The notes below the pieces were generated by a model. That model saw nothing but the letters and a program-made list of their open reading frames with translations. It was not told the DNA's origin and searched no databases. A stretch of 64,000 nt of DNA, from assembly GCA_021787985.1 (NCBI GenBank), contig JAJYLG010000005.1, forward strand, positions 1-64,000, in the 5' to 3' direction. Origin of the DNA: Chloroflexota bacterium. Lineage in GTDB: Bacteria > Chloroflexota > Dehalococcoidia > DSGV01. This document shows, piece by piece, positions 52,201-59,714 of this stretch. A program made the translations under genes and the position numbers. Numbering within the stretch: the stretch's first letter is position 1; each line of letters opens with the position of its first letter.

Positions 52201-54660
52201 TCACCCGCTCACCCGCTGCCAGCGGGCCAGCGCCGCCTTCCAGCGGTCGAGCGCGGGTGGGCCGCCCAGCGGCCAATCCCCGGGCGGTAGGATCGGCACC
52301 GGCTCCGGACGCCAGTAGCCGAAGCGATAGGTCTGCGCCACCAGCAGCAGGCGACCGGGAAGATCGGCCGTGATCCGATCGCGAAGCTGCTGTTCGAGGA
52401 AGCGGGGCACGGACGAGGGCAGGAAGCTGTCGCCGAGCGCCACGAGGGCGTCGGTCTGTCCCCGGTAGGCCGCCCGCAGGAGCAGCCTCCGCCCCGCCGC
52501 CACGTCCCCCCGTAGCAGGGCCACCCGGCCGAGCGCGTAGTCGCGCTGCGCCTCGTCGCCGGCATGGGGCGCTCCGGCCTCGACCTCGCGCACCGCCTCG
52601 TCGGTACGGCCGAGCTGCAGCTCGAGCAGGCCGAGCGCGAGCCGAGCCTCCGCGTCGGCCGGCGCCCCACGCAGGTAGTCCTGCAGACGCCGGGCGGCGG
52701 CGCCGGCGCTGCCGAACCCCGCCTCGATGAGCGCACCCTTGAGCGCCCGGTCGTGAGGCGAGGCGTCGCGCAAGGCGTCCCGCGCGGCCTGGACGATGGC
52801 CTCACGGTGCCCACGTCGCCAGGCATCGGCCGCGAAGAAGTCCGAGCCGGCGAGGTCCGGCGCGTCGGCCAACAGCGCTCCGTAGCGTTCCACGGCCGAC
52901 ACGTCGGGTCGGACGCGCTGGTACGCCTCGGCGACCACCAGCCGGAGCGTCGGGTCGGCGACGCGCAGCGCGTCGAAGCGAGCTATCGCGGCGAGCGTGG
53001 CCGCGCGCTGGCCGGCGCGCGCGTGCGCGAGGGCGGCGGCGGCCAGCGTCGGCGGGTCGAGCGGCGTCATGTCGAGCGCGCGCTGGAAGTCAGCCGCCGC
53101 CGCTGCCCAGCCTGCCGTCCCGTTGGCAGCGAGCGCGGCGGCGTCTCCCCGCTGCGCCCAGTAGATGGCGTAGCCGTCCCAGTTGGTGTCCCGGACCGAC
53201 CAGCGCACGGCGGCTGGAACGTCATGGCGGGTGGCGGCCGCGCGCGCCCGCGTGTAGCGCCACCCGCCCACGTCCTGCCAGGCCCACCAGACGAGCAGCG
53301 GAACGCCGAGCACCGCGAGCCACCGTGCGGCGCCCGCACCCCACCGCAAGCGCGGCAGCGCGAAGGCATTCCGGTCCTCAGCCGCCACAGCCAACAACCC
53401 GGCCAGCACCGGCACCAGCACCGGAAGGAAAAGCAAAGGCGAGTCCACCAGGCCGTGCACGGCCACGCCCGCGCACGCCGCTGCCGCGCAGACCGCCCCC
53501 CAAGCCGCGGGCGTCACCGGCACGCCGCCACGGGGACGCGCGCGCCAGAGGCCGCGCAGCACCACCGCGAGGACCACTATCGCGGCGAGCGCCCCCACCA
53601 GTCCCGTGTCGTACAGCAGTTGCAGGTACTGGTTGTGGGCGTGGACGGCAGAGAGCGCGGGTGTGCCCGCCTCCGACGCGTAGGCCAGAGTGAAGGTTCC
53701 CGGCCCCGAGCCCAGCAGCGGGTGATCGAGGACCGCGTTGCGCGCGAAGCGCGCCATCTCGATCCGCGGCTCGGCGGTGGCGCGCCCGACGACGCTCGGG
53801 TATGCCGCCACCAGCATCACCACGCCGCCCACCACGACCAGCGCCGCGAGGGCCGCCACGGCCGCGCGCCGGCCGCGCAGTCGCAAGCGACCGCGCCCCC
53901 CCACGACCAGCACGGCGGCCGCCGCGACCGCGCCCAGCCAGCCACCCCGCGAATCCGTTGCCAGCAGCGCGCCGGTCGAGAGCGCCGCCGCCACCGCCGC
54001 GACCACCCGGACCCAGCGCGACCCCCAGCGGACGGCGATCCACCAGCACCACGGTAGGGCGGCCACCAGCGACGCCGCCACGATGTTGGGGTTGCCGCTC
54101 GGACCCTGGGCCCTCGGTAGCGCTGCCGGCAGCAGTCCCGCCGCGCGCAGGCCGACGCTCGCCCGCGCCCAGCGCACCCACTCCCACTCCTGGGTGAGGA
54201 AGGAGCGCAGCGCCAGCACGGCGACCAGCGCGCCGCCGGCGACTAGCGCCGGCGCGACGACATCGAGCCTCCACCCGACCGCCCACCACGCCAGCAGCAG
54301 CACGCCCGCCACCTCGAGCGGCAGGAGCGATTCCAAGCTGACACGTGGCATGCGCGAGGTGACCACCGCCAGCCCGACCGCGAACGCGAACACGCACGCG
54401 GCCAGGTGTAGCGGCGAAAGCGGCGCGAACCGCCGGCGCGCGACCGCGACGGCGACCGCGATCGCACCGGCGGCGACGGTCAGCGCCTGCAGCGTTATCA
54501 TGCGCTGCACGATATGGGCCGCGAACGTGGGCGGCGCCAGGACCATCAGGGGCCAGATGGTCAGGGCCGCGAAGAGGAAAGGGAAGAGGACCCGGGCGCC
54601 GGTCCACCCCTGGGCGGCCGCGCCCGCCGCGGTCTGGTTGCTCGCCGCGTCGACGTCCAT
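52201..54660 (-). CDS. O-antigen-ligase-like membrane protein with C-terminal repeats
   Basis: 819 residues. The first about 450 are a polytopic membrane domain with about 12 helices; GPSGNPNIVAASLVAALPWC, ATDSRGGWLGAVAAAAVLV, LLGSGPGTFTLAYASEAG and VHAHNQYLQLLYDTGLVGAL are the Wzy_C (O-antigen ligase/polymerase) signatures. The last about 300 are helical TPR-like repeats (AAADFQRALDMTPLDPPTLA, GLLELQLGRTDEAVREVEAG). Likely ligates or polymerises the lipid-linked glycan on the outer face. TATACT at 54669-54674 (minus strand) lies 8 nt upstream, so the leader is at most a base or two. First gene of the minus-strand surface operon. Confidence 0.85.
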   Translation of the reverse strand: MDVDAASNQTAAGAAAQGWTGARVLFPFLFAALTIWPLMVLAPPTFAAHIVQRMITLQALTVAAGAIAVAVAVARRRFAPLSPLHLAACVFAFAVGLAVVTSRMPRVSLESLLPLEVAGVLLLAWWAVGWRLDVVAPALVAGGALVAVLALRSFLTQEWEWVRWARASVGLRAAGLLPAALPRAQGPSGNPNIVAASLVAALPWCWWIAVRWGSRWVRVVAAVAAALSTGALLATDSRGGWLGAVAAAAVLVVGGRGRLRLRGRRAAVAALAALVVVGGVVMLVAAYPSVVGRATAEPRIEMARFARNAVLDHPLLGSGPGTFTLAYASEAGTPALSAVHAHNQYLQLLYDTGLVGALAAIVVLAVVLRGLWRARPRGGVPVTPAAWGAVCAAAACAGVAVHGLVDSPLLFLPVLVPVLAGLLAVAAEDRNAFALPRLRWGAGAARWLAVLGVPLLVWWAWQDVGGWRYTRARAAATRHDVPAAVRWSVRDTNWDGYAIYWAQRGDAAALAANGTAGWAAAAADFQRALDMTPLDPPTLAAAALAHARAGQRAATLAAIARFDALRVADPTLRLVVAEAYQRVRPDVSAVERYGALLADAPDLAGSDFFAADAWRRGHREAIVQAARDALRDASPHDRALKGALIEAGFGSAGAAARRLQDYLRGAPADAEARLALGLLELQLGRTDEAVREVEAGAPHAGDEAQRDYALGRVALLRGDVAAGRRLLLRAAYRGQTDALVALGDSFLPSSVPRFLEQQLRDRITADLPGRLLLVAQTYRFGYWRPEPVPILPPGDWPLGGPPALDRWKAALARWQRVSG

Positions 54661-54709
54661 TCACCGGCAGTATACGAGCCAGCGAACGGGACCCCTGCGT
54701 CGCGAGCGC

Positions 54710-55459
54710 TCAGACCGGTGGCCAGGGGTACGGACGGTAGCCCCCGGGCTGCGGATACGTGGGTTGTTCCAGCAGCCGCTCGCAGCGCGCCCGCAAAGCC
54801 GCCACTTCGGCCGGGTGCAGGAGCGCACCGAGCTCGGACCTCAGGTCATCGCCCTTCAGGGCCTCGAGCACCCGCCGCATGCGCACCAGCGACGCATCGG
54901 CCACCGGCTGACCGGCGAAGTCCCAGAGAACCGTGCGCAGCTTGTGGTCCGTATGGAACGTGAGACCGTGGTCGATCGCCCACATCCGCCCGGCGGCGTC
55001 GAGCAGGCAGTGCCCGGCCTTCCGATCGGCGTTGTTGGCGACCAGGTCGAAGGCCGCCAGGTCGCGGATCTCCGCCTCCCGCTCGGCGCCGAAGGTGAAG
55101 ATGTTCTGACGCGGGTCGTGGTCGATGAAGAGCTGGACCGCCCCCACGCCTTGCGGCCCGTCCCGGACGACCGTGGGCGGCACGAAGTCCCAGCCGCCGG
55201 CGCGCGCCACCAGATAGGCGGCGTACTCGCGCCGATACAGCGTCCCCGCGGGGAAATCCCACAGCGGCGCCTCGCCCTGGCGCGGTTTGTATACGGCGAG
55301 CCCGGGAGACACGTCGGGGAAGCGCAACACCAGCACGAAGACGTAGTTCGACCCGCTGGGCAGCAAGTACGCCGCCTCGGCCTCGCCCTCGCAGAGCATC
55401 TGCGTGATGCGAGGGTTGTCCGGCCGCCACTCCGGCCCCTGCGAAAGCCCTGGTGCCAT
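54710..55459 (-). CDS. SCO1664-family protein
   Basis: 249 residues. MLCEGEAEAAYLLPSGSNYV, FPAGTLYRREYAAYLVARA, FDLVANNADRKAGHCLLD and MWAIDHGLTFHTDHKLRTV are family features and give a PI3/4-kinase-like or HipA-like layout (N-x-x-D-R-K and D-H-G-L). Function unknown. In actinobacteria the gene commonly lies near DUF3090 and mycothiol ligase mshC; here a DUF3090 gene is close but no mshC is seen. TACGAT lies 11 nt before ATG 55459. Confidence 0.82.
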   Translation of the reverse strand: MAPGLSQGPEWRPDNPRITQMLCEGEAEAAYLLPSGSNYVFVLVLRFPDVSPGLAVYKPRQGEAPLWDFPAGTLYRREYAAYLVARAGGWDFVPPTVVRDGPQGVGAVQLFIDHDPRQNIFTFGAEREAEIRDLAAFDLVANNADRKAGHCLLDAAGRMWAIDHGLTFHTDHKLRTVLWDFAGQPVADASLVRMRRVLEALKGDDLRSELGALLHPAEVAALRARCERLLEQPTYPQPGGYRPYPWPPV

Positions 55460-55538
55460 ACTCTTGACCGATCGTACCGCCCGGCGCCCCGGCGCGCGCC
55501 GTCGCCGATCTTCAGGCGAGCCCGCGGCAATCCTCGGC

Positions 55539-55544
55539 TACACT
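55539..55544 (+). promoter_or_regulatory. -10 element of the methyltransferase (leaderless)
   Basis: TACACT, 6 nt (CTGGTC) before GTG 55551. Transcription 7 nt downstream would start at the initiation codon. Confidence 0.5.
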
Positions 55545-55550
55545 CTGGTC

Positions 55551-56177
55551 GTGACCTGGGATTCGGAACGTTTCGCCAGTCGCTACGACCGGTTCGTCCG
55601 TCCGTTCGAGCGCCGTGTCGCGGCCCCCGTGCGCCGCCGCCTGGTCTCCCCGCTGCGCGGCGACGTGCTCGACCTCGGCGCCGGCACCGGCGCCAACTTC
55701 CCGTTCTTCCCGCCGACCGTCGGCCGGGTGGTTGCCCTGGAGCCGGACGCGGCGATGCTGCGGCGCGCGGCGGCCAAACGCGCGAGCTGCCCCGTGCCGC
55801 TCGAGATCGTCCGGGCGCAGGGCGAGCGGCTGCCGTTCCCCGACAGCAGCTTCGACGCGGCCGTCGCGACGCTGGTGCTCTGCACCGTGCGCGATCTGCC
55901 AGCCGCGCTCGCCGAGGTGCGGCGAGTCTTGCGGCCGGGCGGCAGCCTGGTGCTGTTCGAGCACGTGGCCGCCAGGAACGCGCCCGGACGCTGGCTCCAG
56001 CACGCGGTCCAGCCGCTGTGGGGTCCACGTGCCGCCGGATGCCAGCTCACGCGCGACACCCCCGCCGCAGTCCGAGCGGCTGGCTTCACGTTCGAGCGGA
56101 TCGAGCGCGGCTGGCTCTGGCCGTACCTCCTGCCCTCCAGCCCCGCGGTCATCGGCGTGGCGTGCGCGCCGGCGTAG
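55551..56177 (+). CDS. SAM-dependent methyltransferase, class I
   Basis: 208 residues. DVLDLGAGTGANFPFFPPTV is motif I and VVALEPDAAMLRRAAAKRA its continuation; FDAAVATLVLCTVRDLPAAL and LRPGGSLVLFEHVAARN are motifs II/III. Phospholipid or quinone methyltransferases look similar, but the substrate is not deducible. GTG 55551 lies directly downstream of a -10-like hexamer and without a ribosome site. It diverges from the SCO1664-type gene; the DUF3090 gene follows after 167 nt. Confidence 0.78.
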   Translation: MTWDSERFASRYDRFVRPFERRVAAPVRRRLVSPLRGDVLDLGAGTGANFPFFPPTVGRVVALEPDAAMLRRAAAKRASCPVPLEIVRAQGERLPFPDSSFDAAVATLVLCTVRDLPAALAEVRRVLRPGGSLVLFEHVAARNAPGRWLQHAVQPLWGPRAAGCQLTRDTPAAVRAAGFTFERIERGWLWPYLLPSSPAVIGVACAPA

Positions 56178-56344
56178 CAAGAGTTGAGGAATCCGTTCCG
56201 ACCATCCCCCTGCCCTCTTCCGTGCCGGCCGTGCCGAACGCCTCATGGCCCGGGTGCGCGAGCGCGACCAGACCGCGGCCCGTTACGTCGCGTTCCGCCT
56301 GCCCGGCGCCCGCGTTACGCTGGTGGCGCGGGAGACGGGAGCGG

Positions 56345-56848
56345 ATGCTGGACCTCGGAGCGGTGGCGGCACTCGCCGCTGATGCGATCGGCGAACCGGG
56401 ACACCGGACGTTTCGGCTGCTTGCGGCCGGCGGCGCCGCGTCTACCTGCGCCTGGCTGGAGAAGGAGCAGCTCCACGCGCTCGCGGCGGCTTGCCAGCAG
56501 CTTGTCGCCCGGCTTGGCGTGCGCGGCGACGAGCAGGAGAGCGAACCGTCCAGCGTGCCCGAGCCGTACGATGCCGAGTTCCAGATCGGCGCCATCACGA
56601 TCGGCTACGAGGAGGCGAGCGGCCTCCCGGTGATCCTGCTCTACGAGACCGACGCCGACACGGACGGGCCGCCGACCGTGCGCTTCCAGGCGACCGGCGC
56701 GCAGCTCCTGGGCTTCAGTCGCCAGGTCGAACGCGTGGTCCGCGCCGGCCGTCCTCACTGCCCGCTCTGCGACATGCCGCTCGGCGACGAGCCGCACGCT
56801 TGCCCGCGCGCCAACGGCCACGGCAAGATGCTCGGCCCGCTGCGCTGA
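56345..56848 (+). CDS. DUF3090-family protein
   Basis: 167 residues. GEPGHRTFRLLAAGGAASTC, WLEKEQLHALAAACQQLVAR, EFQIGAITIGYEE and the C-terminal CPLCDMPLGDEPHACPRANG-H are the family pattern; the last pair of CPxC and C-x-R could bind a metal. ATG 56345 with GGAG upstream was chosen; a far longer open frame continues upstream without homology. Typical neighbours in other genomes are the SCO1664-type protein and a histidine phosphatase. Function unknown. Confidence 0.85.
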   Translation: MLDLGAVAALAADAIGEPGHRTFRLLAAGGAASTCAWLEKEQLHALAAACQQLVARLGVRGDEQESEPSSVPEPYDAEFQIGAITIGYEEASGLPVILLYETDADTDGPPTVRFQATGAQLLGFSRQVERVVRAGRPHCPLCDMPLGDEPHACPRANGHGKMLGPLR

Positions 56849-56854
56849 GCACCC

Positions 56855-57379
56855 TTACTTCACGATCAGGTTCGCGATCTGCAGCCCCGGCCGCACCGCG
56901 ACGCTGGCCTGCGTCACCTGGAAATCGAACTGCCGCGCCCCGGCGAACCCCGTGACCTCGAACGTCACCTTCTCGCCCGGATTCACGGGCGCGCCACACG
57001 CCTGCGGCTTCCCCGGCTCCGGCTGAGCCGGAAAGATGATCACATACCACGAGATGTCCGGTGCGCTCGGCCGGCGCTCGTTCAGGCAGCGGCGGCCGTT
57101 GATCACGGCGACCACCTGGGTCTGCAATGGAACGAAGCTGCCCGTGTACGAGATCCGCCCGCAGAAGCCGATCGCATTCGATACGTCCGGCGGGGCGGCC
57201 TGCGGATCGCCGCGCAGGCAGTAGGCCGTCACGGGATCGACGGGCGTGCCCGACGGGGTCGGGCTCAGGGTGACGGTGGGGGTGGGCGATGGTGTCTTGG
57301 TTGCGGGGTTGTTCGCGCCGCCCACGCAGCCCGTGAGCACGAGCCCCGCTGCCAGCGCCGCGACCAGCCACTTCGTCAT
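56855..57379 (-). CDS. putative lipoprotein
   Basis: 174 residues. Lipoprotein signal MTKWLVAALAAGLVLTGC, then a Thr/Pro-rich linker and a beta-rich domain with paired cysteines (AYCLRGDPQ, FCGRISYTG, RRCLNERRP, QACGAPVNPGEKVTFEVTGF). GAGGAGGT lies about 10 nt before ATG 57379; GTG 57385 is an alternative. Promoter -10 TAGACT at 57414-57419 (minus strand). Family not recognised. Convergent with the DUF3090 gene. Confidence 0.7.
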   Translation of the reverse strand: MTKWLVAALAAGLVLTGCVGGANNPATKTPSPTPTVTLSPTPSGTPVDPVTAYCLRGDPQAAPPDVSNAIGFCGRISYTGSFVPLQTQVVAVINGRRCLNERRPSAPDISWYVIIFPAQPEPGKPQACGAPVNPGEKVTFEVTGFAGARQFDFQVTQASVAVRPGLQIANLIVK

Positions 57380-57413
57380 CCGCACTCCCACCTCCTCAGG
57401 CCTGCACCAGTAC

Positions 57414-57419
57414 AGTCTA
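57414..57419 (-). promoter_or_regulatory. -10 element of the lipoprotein gene
   Basis: TAGACT on the minus strand, 34 nt before ATG 57379; the opposite strand carries its own promoter 45 nt away. Confidence 0.45.
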
Positions 57420-57463
57420 CCGGGCCGTGCGGGGGCGACTCTCGCAGCCGGGTGGAGCTCCGT

Positions 57464-57469
57464 TAGAAT
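57464..57469 (+). promoter_or_regulatory. -10 element of a leaderless leader-peptide ORF
   Basis: TAGAAT, 6 nt (TGCGCC) before ATG 57476, the same spacing as at the other leaderless starts here. Confidence 0.45.
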
Positions 57470-57475
57470 TGCGCC

Positions 57476-57559
57476 ATGAGAGTGCGCTGCTTCCGCGACG
57501 CGGGGGGCACGGCGACGGCCCGGACGGCGGCCCCACCGGGCAAGCGGTCCGATGCGTGA
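57476..57559 (+). CDS. possible leader peptide (27 residues)
   Basis: ATG 57476 opens a 27-codon frame ending TGA 57557-57559, overlapping by 8 nt the start of the small membrane-protein ORF. There is no ribosome site; a -10-like hexamer lies exactly 6 nt before the ATG. The peptide is basic and low-complexity (MRVRCFRDAGGTATARTAAP...). It may only serve to bring ribosomes to the following start. Confidence 0.35.
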   Translation: MRVRCFRDAGGTATARTAAPPGKRSDA

Positions 57560-57725
57560 CTGGCACGACGACATCGGCGAGTCGGACCGCGACCTGACGT
57601 GGGAGGCGGAGCCGCCGCCGGAGCCGCGCCCGGCCGGCGCGTACCTGCGCCGGATGCTGTTCGGCCTCGTCGCCCTGCTGCTCGTCCTGGCGATCGCCCT
57701 TCCGGTGCTCGCCGCCGTGCGCTAG
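57552..57725 (+). CDS. possible small tail-anchored membrane protein (57 residues)
   Basis: ATG 57552 opens a frame to TAG 57725. The N-terminal part is acidic and Pro/Glu-rich (MRDWHDDIGESDRDLTWEAE), followed by one C-terminal hydrophobic helix (MLFGLVALLLVLAIALPVLA). The composition is that of a real small membrane protein. No ribosome site was found, so translation would depend on the overlapping leader ORF. No family recognised. Confidence 0.4.
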   Translation: MRDWHDDIGESDRDLTWEAEPPPEPRPAGAYLRRMLFGLVALLLVLAIALPVLAAVR

Positions 57726-57825
57726 CGGGGTCTGCAGGGATCCATTTCAGCCACCCGTCCTGGGTTCCGACCTGCGGCTCCGCTGCTCGCTCCTGCAGGC
57801 CAGGCCCGAAGCAGCCCGTCCGCGG

Positions 57826-58071
57826 TCATTCGCCCCCTGTCTGCCGGTAGAAGCGGACCCGCCAGTCGCCGTCGGCGGTGCGGACGGTCTCGTGGGCGAA
57901 GCCGAGGCCGGCGAGCGCCGCGTAGAGCGGCACTGGCTCGAAAACGTTCACCACGACGAGCTCCTGGTCCGGCCGGAGACCCTGTAGCGCGGCCATGATC
58001 CGGCTGAATGGCTCACGGCCGGCGCGGATGTCCTCGCGGACGTCCACGGTCACCACGGTCATCTCGCTCAT
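57826..58071 (-). CDS. DUF2249 domain protein (distal copy)
   Basis: 81 residues. VTVDVREDIRAGREPFSRIM, LQGLRPDQELVVVNVFEPVP and LYAALAGLGFAHETVRTADG form the DUF2249 alpha/beta fold (DVR start, E/D-P-x-PLY turn). Family members are common next to NnrS, DUF542 and nitric-oxide genes. Start overlaps the upstream DUF2249 stop by 4 nt. Possibly a small redox- or metal-linked adapter; molecular role unknown. Confidence 0.82.
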   Translation of the reverse strand: MSEMTVVTVDVREDIRAGREPFSRIMAALQGLRPDQELVVVNVFEPVPLYAALAGLGFAHETVRTADGDWRVRFYRQTGGE

Positions 58072-58301
58072 CGCGCCAGCCGGGTGATCCTGATGACCCA
58101 ACGCTCCGGGCCAGTCTCCTGTGGCTGCCATCCGACCTCGCCTGGGTGCTCGGCCATGAACTGGTAGTAGAGCGGCTTCGGGTCGTGGTCGTTCACGAGG
58201 AAGAACGACTCACCGGCCGCCAGGGCATCGTATGTACCGAAGATGAGCGGGTGACGCTGCGGCGGCGCCAGGCTGCGCACATCGATCACTTTCTCTGCCA
58301 T
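58068..58301 (-). CDS. DUF2249 domain protein (proximal copy)
   Basis: 77 residues. VIDVRSLAPPQRHPLIFGTY, GESFFLVNDHDPKPLYYQFM and ERWVIRITRL match DUF2249. Similar in layout to the following gene but only moderately similar in sequence, so an old duplication. It begins 2 nt after the DUF542 gene stop. Likely part of the same nitrosative-stress operon. Confidence 0.85.
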   Translation of the reverse strand: MAEKVIDVRSLAPPQRHPLIFGTYDALAAGESFFLVNDHDPKPLYYQFMAEHPGEVGWQPQETGPERWVIRITRLAR

Positions 58302-58303
58302 CG

Positions 58304-58540
58304 TCAGCCAGCCTCCGGCTCGTCGGTCTCCAGGCCGGCGGCGCGCAGCTCCTCGAGGATCTGCGCCACGCCAAGCCCGTGAGCCGTCAGTGCCATCCCG
58401 AGCGGGTGAGTCCCGCCGCAGCAGGTGTCGAGTCCGTGGCGGCCAAGCACGGGAAGCGCTGCGGGCCAACGCGCAGCCACGTCCCGCACCGGCATTGCCA
58501 GCAATGCTCCGACGCGGACGCGTGTCGTAGGCACGGTCAT
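58304..58540 (-). CDS. DUF542 (ScdA/RIC N-terminal) domain protein
   Basis: 78 residues. VRDVAARWPAALPVLGRHGL then DTCCGGTHPLGMALTAHGLG is the N-terminal helical domain of ScdA/YtfE-type iron-sulfur repair proteins, with the CCGG cysteine pair; the di-iron haemerythrin part is absent. Such stand-alone domains are associated with nitric-oxide response and Fe-S repair. GAAGG precedes ATG 58540. First of three closely packed genes after the Crp/Fnr-type gene. Confidence 0.85.
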   Translation of the reverse strand: MTVPTTRVRVGALLAMPVRDVAARWPAALPVLGRHGLDTCCGGTHPLGMALTAHGLGVAQILEELRAAGLETDEPEAG

Positions 58541-58672
58541 CGTTTCACCTTCCGAGGGTTCTCCAGGTCGCCGGCTTCTCCGCCCCGCGGGCTCGTCGCG
58601 CTCAACGTCTGGGCCGGTGGCCCGGGCGTCCCCCATTGCATCGCCGGCCGCGGCCGCTGGCGATGACTTCCG

Positions 58673-59638
58673 TCACCCGCCGTCAGCCAGCGCCCGCAGG
58701 CGCTCGGCGTCCGCTACGACCACGCGACCCCGATCCAGCCGCACGAGCCCCTCGCGCTCCATGCCATGCAGCGAGCGCGCCACCACCTCCCGCGCGGTGC
58801 CCGCCAGGTCGGCGATATCTCGCTGGCTGAGCGCACGGATCTCTTCGACGCCCGCGCCGACGCCGGGCGCAGGGGCGGTCGCTTGCAACAGCACCTTGGC
58901 GATGCGCGCCGTGACCTGGCGGAACGACAGGTCCTCGACCAGCGCCACCATGTGCCGCAGCCGATTGGCCAGCATCCGCACCATGCCGCGCGCGAACCTC
59001 GGGCTGTTGATGAGCAGCGCATCGAGCGCGTCCTGCGGCACCAGCAGCAAGACCGCCGGCTCGACCGCCTCGACCGAGGCAGGGTTCGGCCCGCCGTCGA
59101 ACGCCGGGACCTCGTTCAGGCTCTCGCCCGCCCCCATCACGCGCAGGACCTGCTGGCGGCCGCTCGCCGCCGTGGTGAAGACGCGCACATGTCCCGACTG
59201 CACCACGAATAGGCCGGGAGACGACTGGCCCTCGGTGATCACCATGTCGCCCGCCGCGTGGCGCTGCTGGCGCAGCGACGGCACGAGCTGTGCCAGCTCG
59301 TCGGCGCCGAGCTGCGCGAAGTACGGCACCTTGCGCAGCGCCGGCGGGAGGCTGGCCGGCATGTCACTTCGGCTCGACGCGCTGGCCACGCGGTCGAGCT
59401 GCTGCGCCAGCTCATGCCAGCGGTTCCGGTTGACACGGCAGCGACCCGCCCCATCGCGGGTGACGAGGTCGGCGCGGACCAGGCCCTGCACGTCCTCGTC
59501 CAGGTCGGTGGGATCGACTCCCGCCAGCGAGGCGAGCGCGTCCACCGTGTCGGCGCCCCGCGCAACGCACATCGCCAGCAGCAGCCGCGCCTGATCGAGC
59601 GCGGCGAACGGATCGGCGGTGGTCTCGTCCAGCGTCAT
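58673..59638 (-). CDS. Crp/Fnr-family regulator with an extra N-terminal wHTH
   Basis: 321 residues, against about 220-240 for ordinary members. Residues about 15-70 look like a winged helix (LLLAMCVARGADTVDALASL-AGVDPTDLDEDVQGLVRADL). Residues about 95-215 are the cNMP-binding fold (VPYFAQLGADELAQLVPSLR, GDMVITEGQSSPGLFVVQSG). Residues about 225-321 are the Crp helix-turn-helix (ALSQRDIADLAGTAREVVAR-SLHGMEREGLVRLDRGRVVV). There is no Fnr-type cysteine set in the N-terminus. It heads the DUF542-DUF2249 operon (132-nt gap) and diverges from the NnrS genes, so it probably controls both; a nitric-oxide or redox cue is inferred from context. Confidence 0.85.
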   Translation of the reverse strand: MTLDETTADPFAALDQARLLLAMCVARGADTVDALASLAGVDPTDLDEDVQGLVRADLVTRDGAGRCRVNRNRWHELAQQLDRVASASSRSDMPASLPPALRKVPYFAQLGADELAQLVPSLRQQRHAAGDMVITEGQSSPGLFVVQSGHVRVFTTAASGRQQVLRVMGAGESLNEVPAFDGGPNPASVEAVEPAVLLLVPQDALDALLINSPRFARGMVRMLANRLRHMVALVEDLSFRQVTARIAKVLLQATAPAPGVGAGVEEIRALSQRDIADLAGTAREVVARSLHGMEREGLVRLDRGRVVVADAERLRALADGG

Positions 59639-59714
59639 GGCCCTTGCCCCCTGCGACAGAGGTTACTGCGGTCGTGGGACGTGCGATGCGTTGATGGGAC
59701 ATGGAGGACACACG

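Noticed and set aside
53738-56848. 1036-codon plus-strand open frame
   Set aside because: Most of it lies opposite the O-antigen-ligase-like and SCO1664-type genes and has shadow composition; only its last 168 codons (from 56345) are a real gene.
59639-59714. Fnr/Crp box between the divergent regulator and NnrS genes
   Set aside because: Only a half-site TTGAT (near 59691) is seen; the partner ATCAA half is missing, so no site is claimed.
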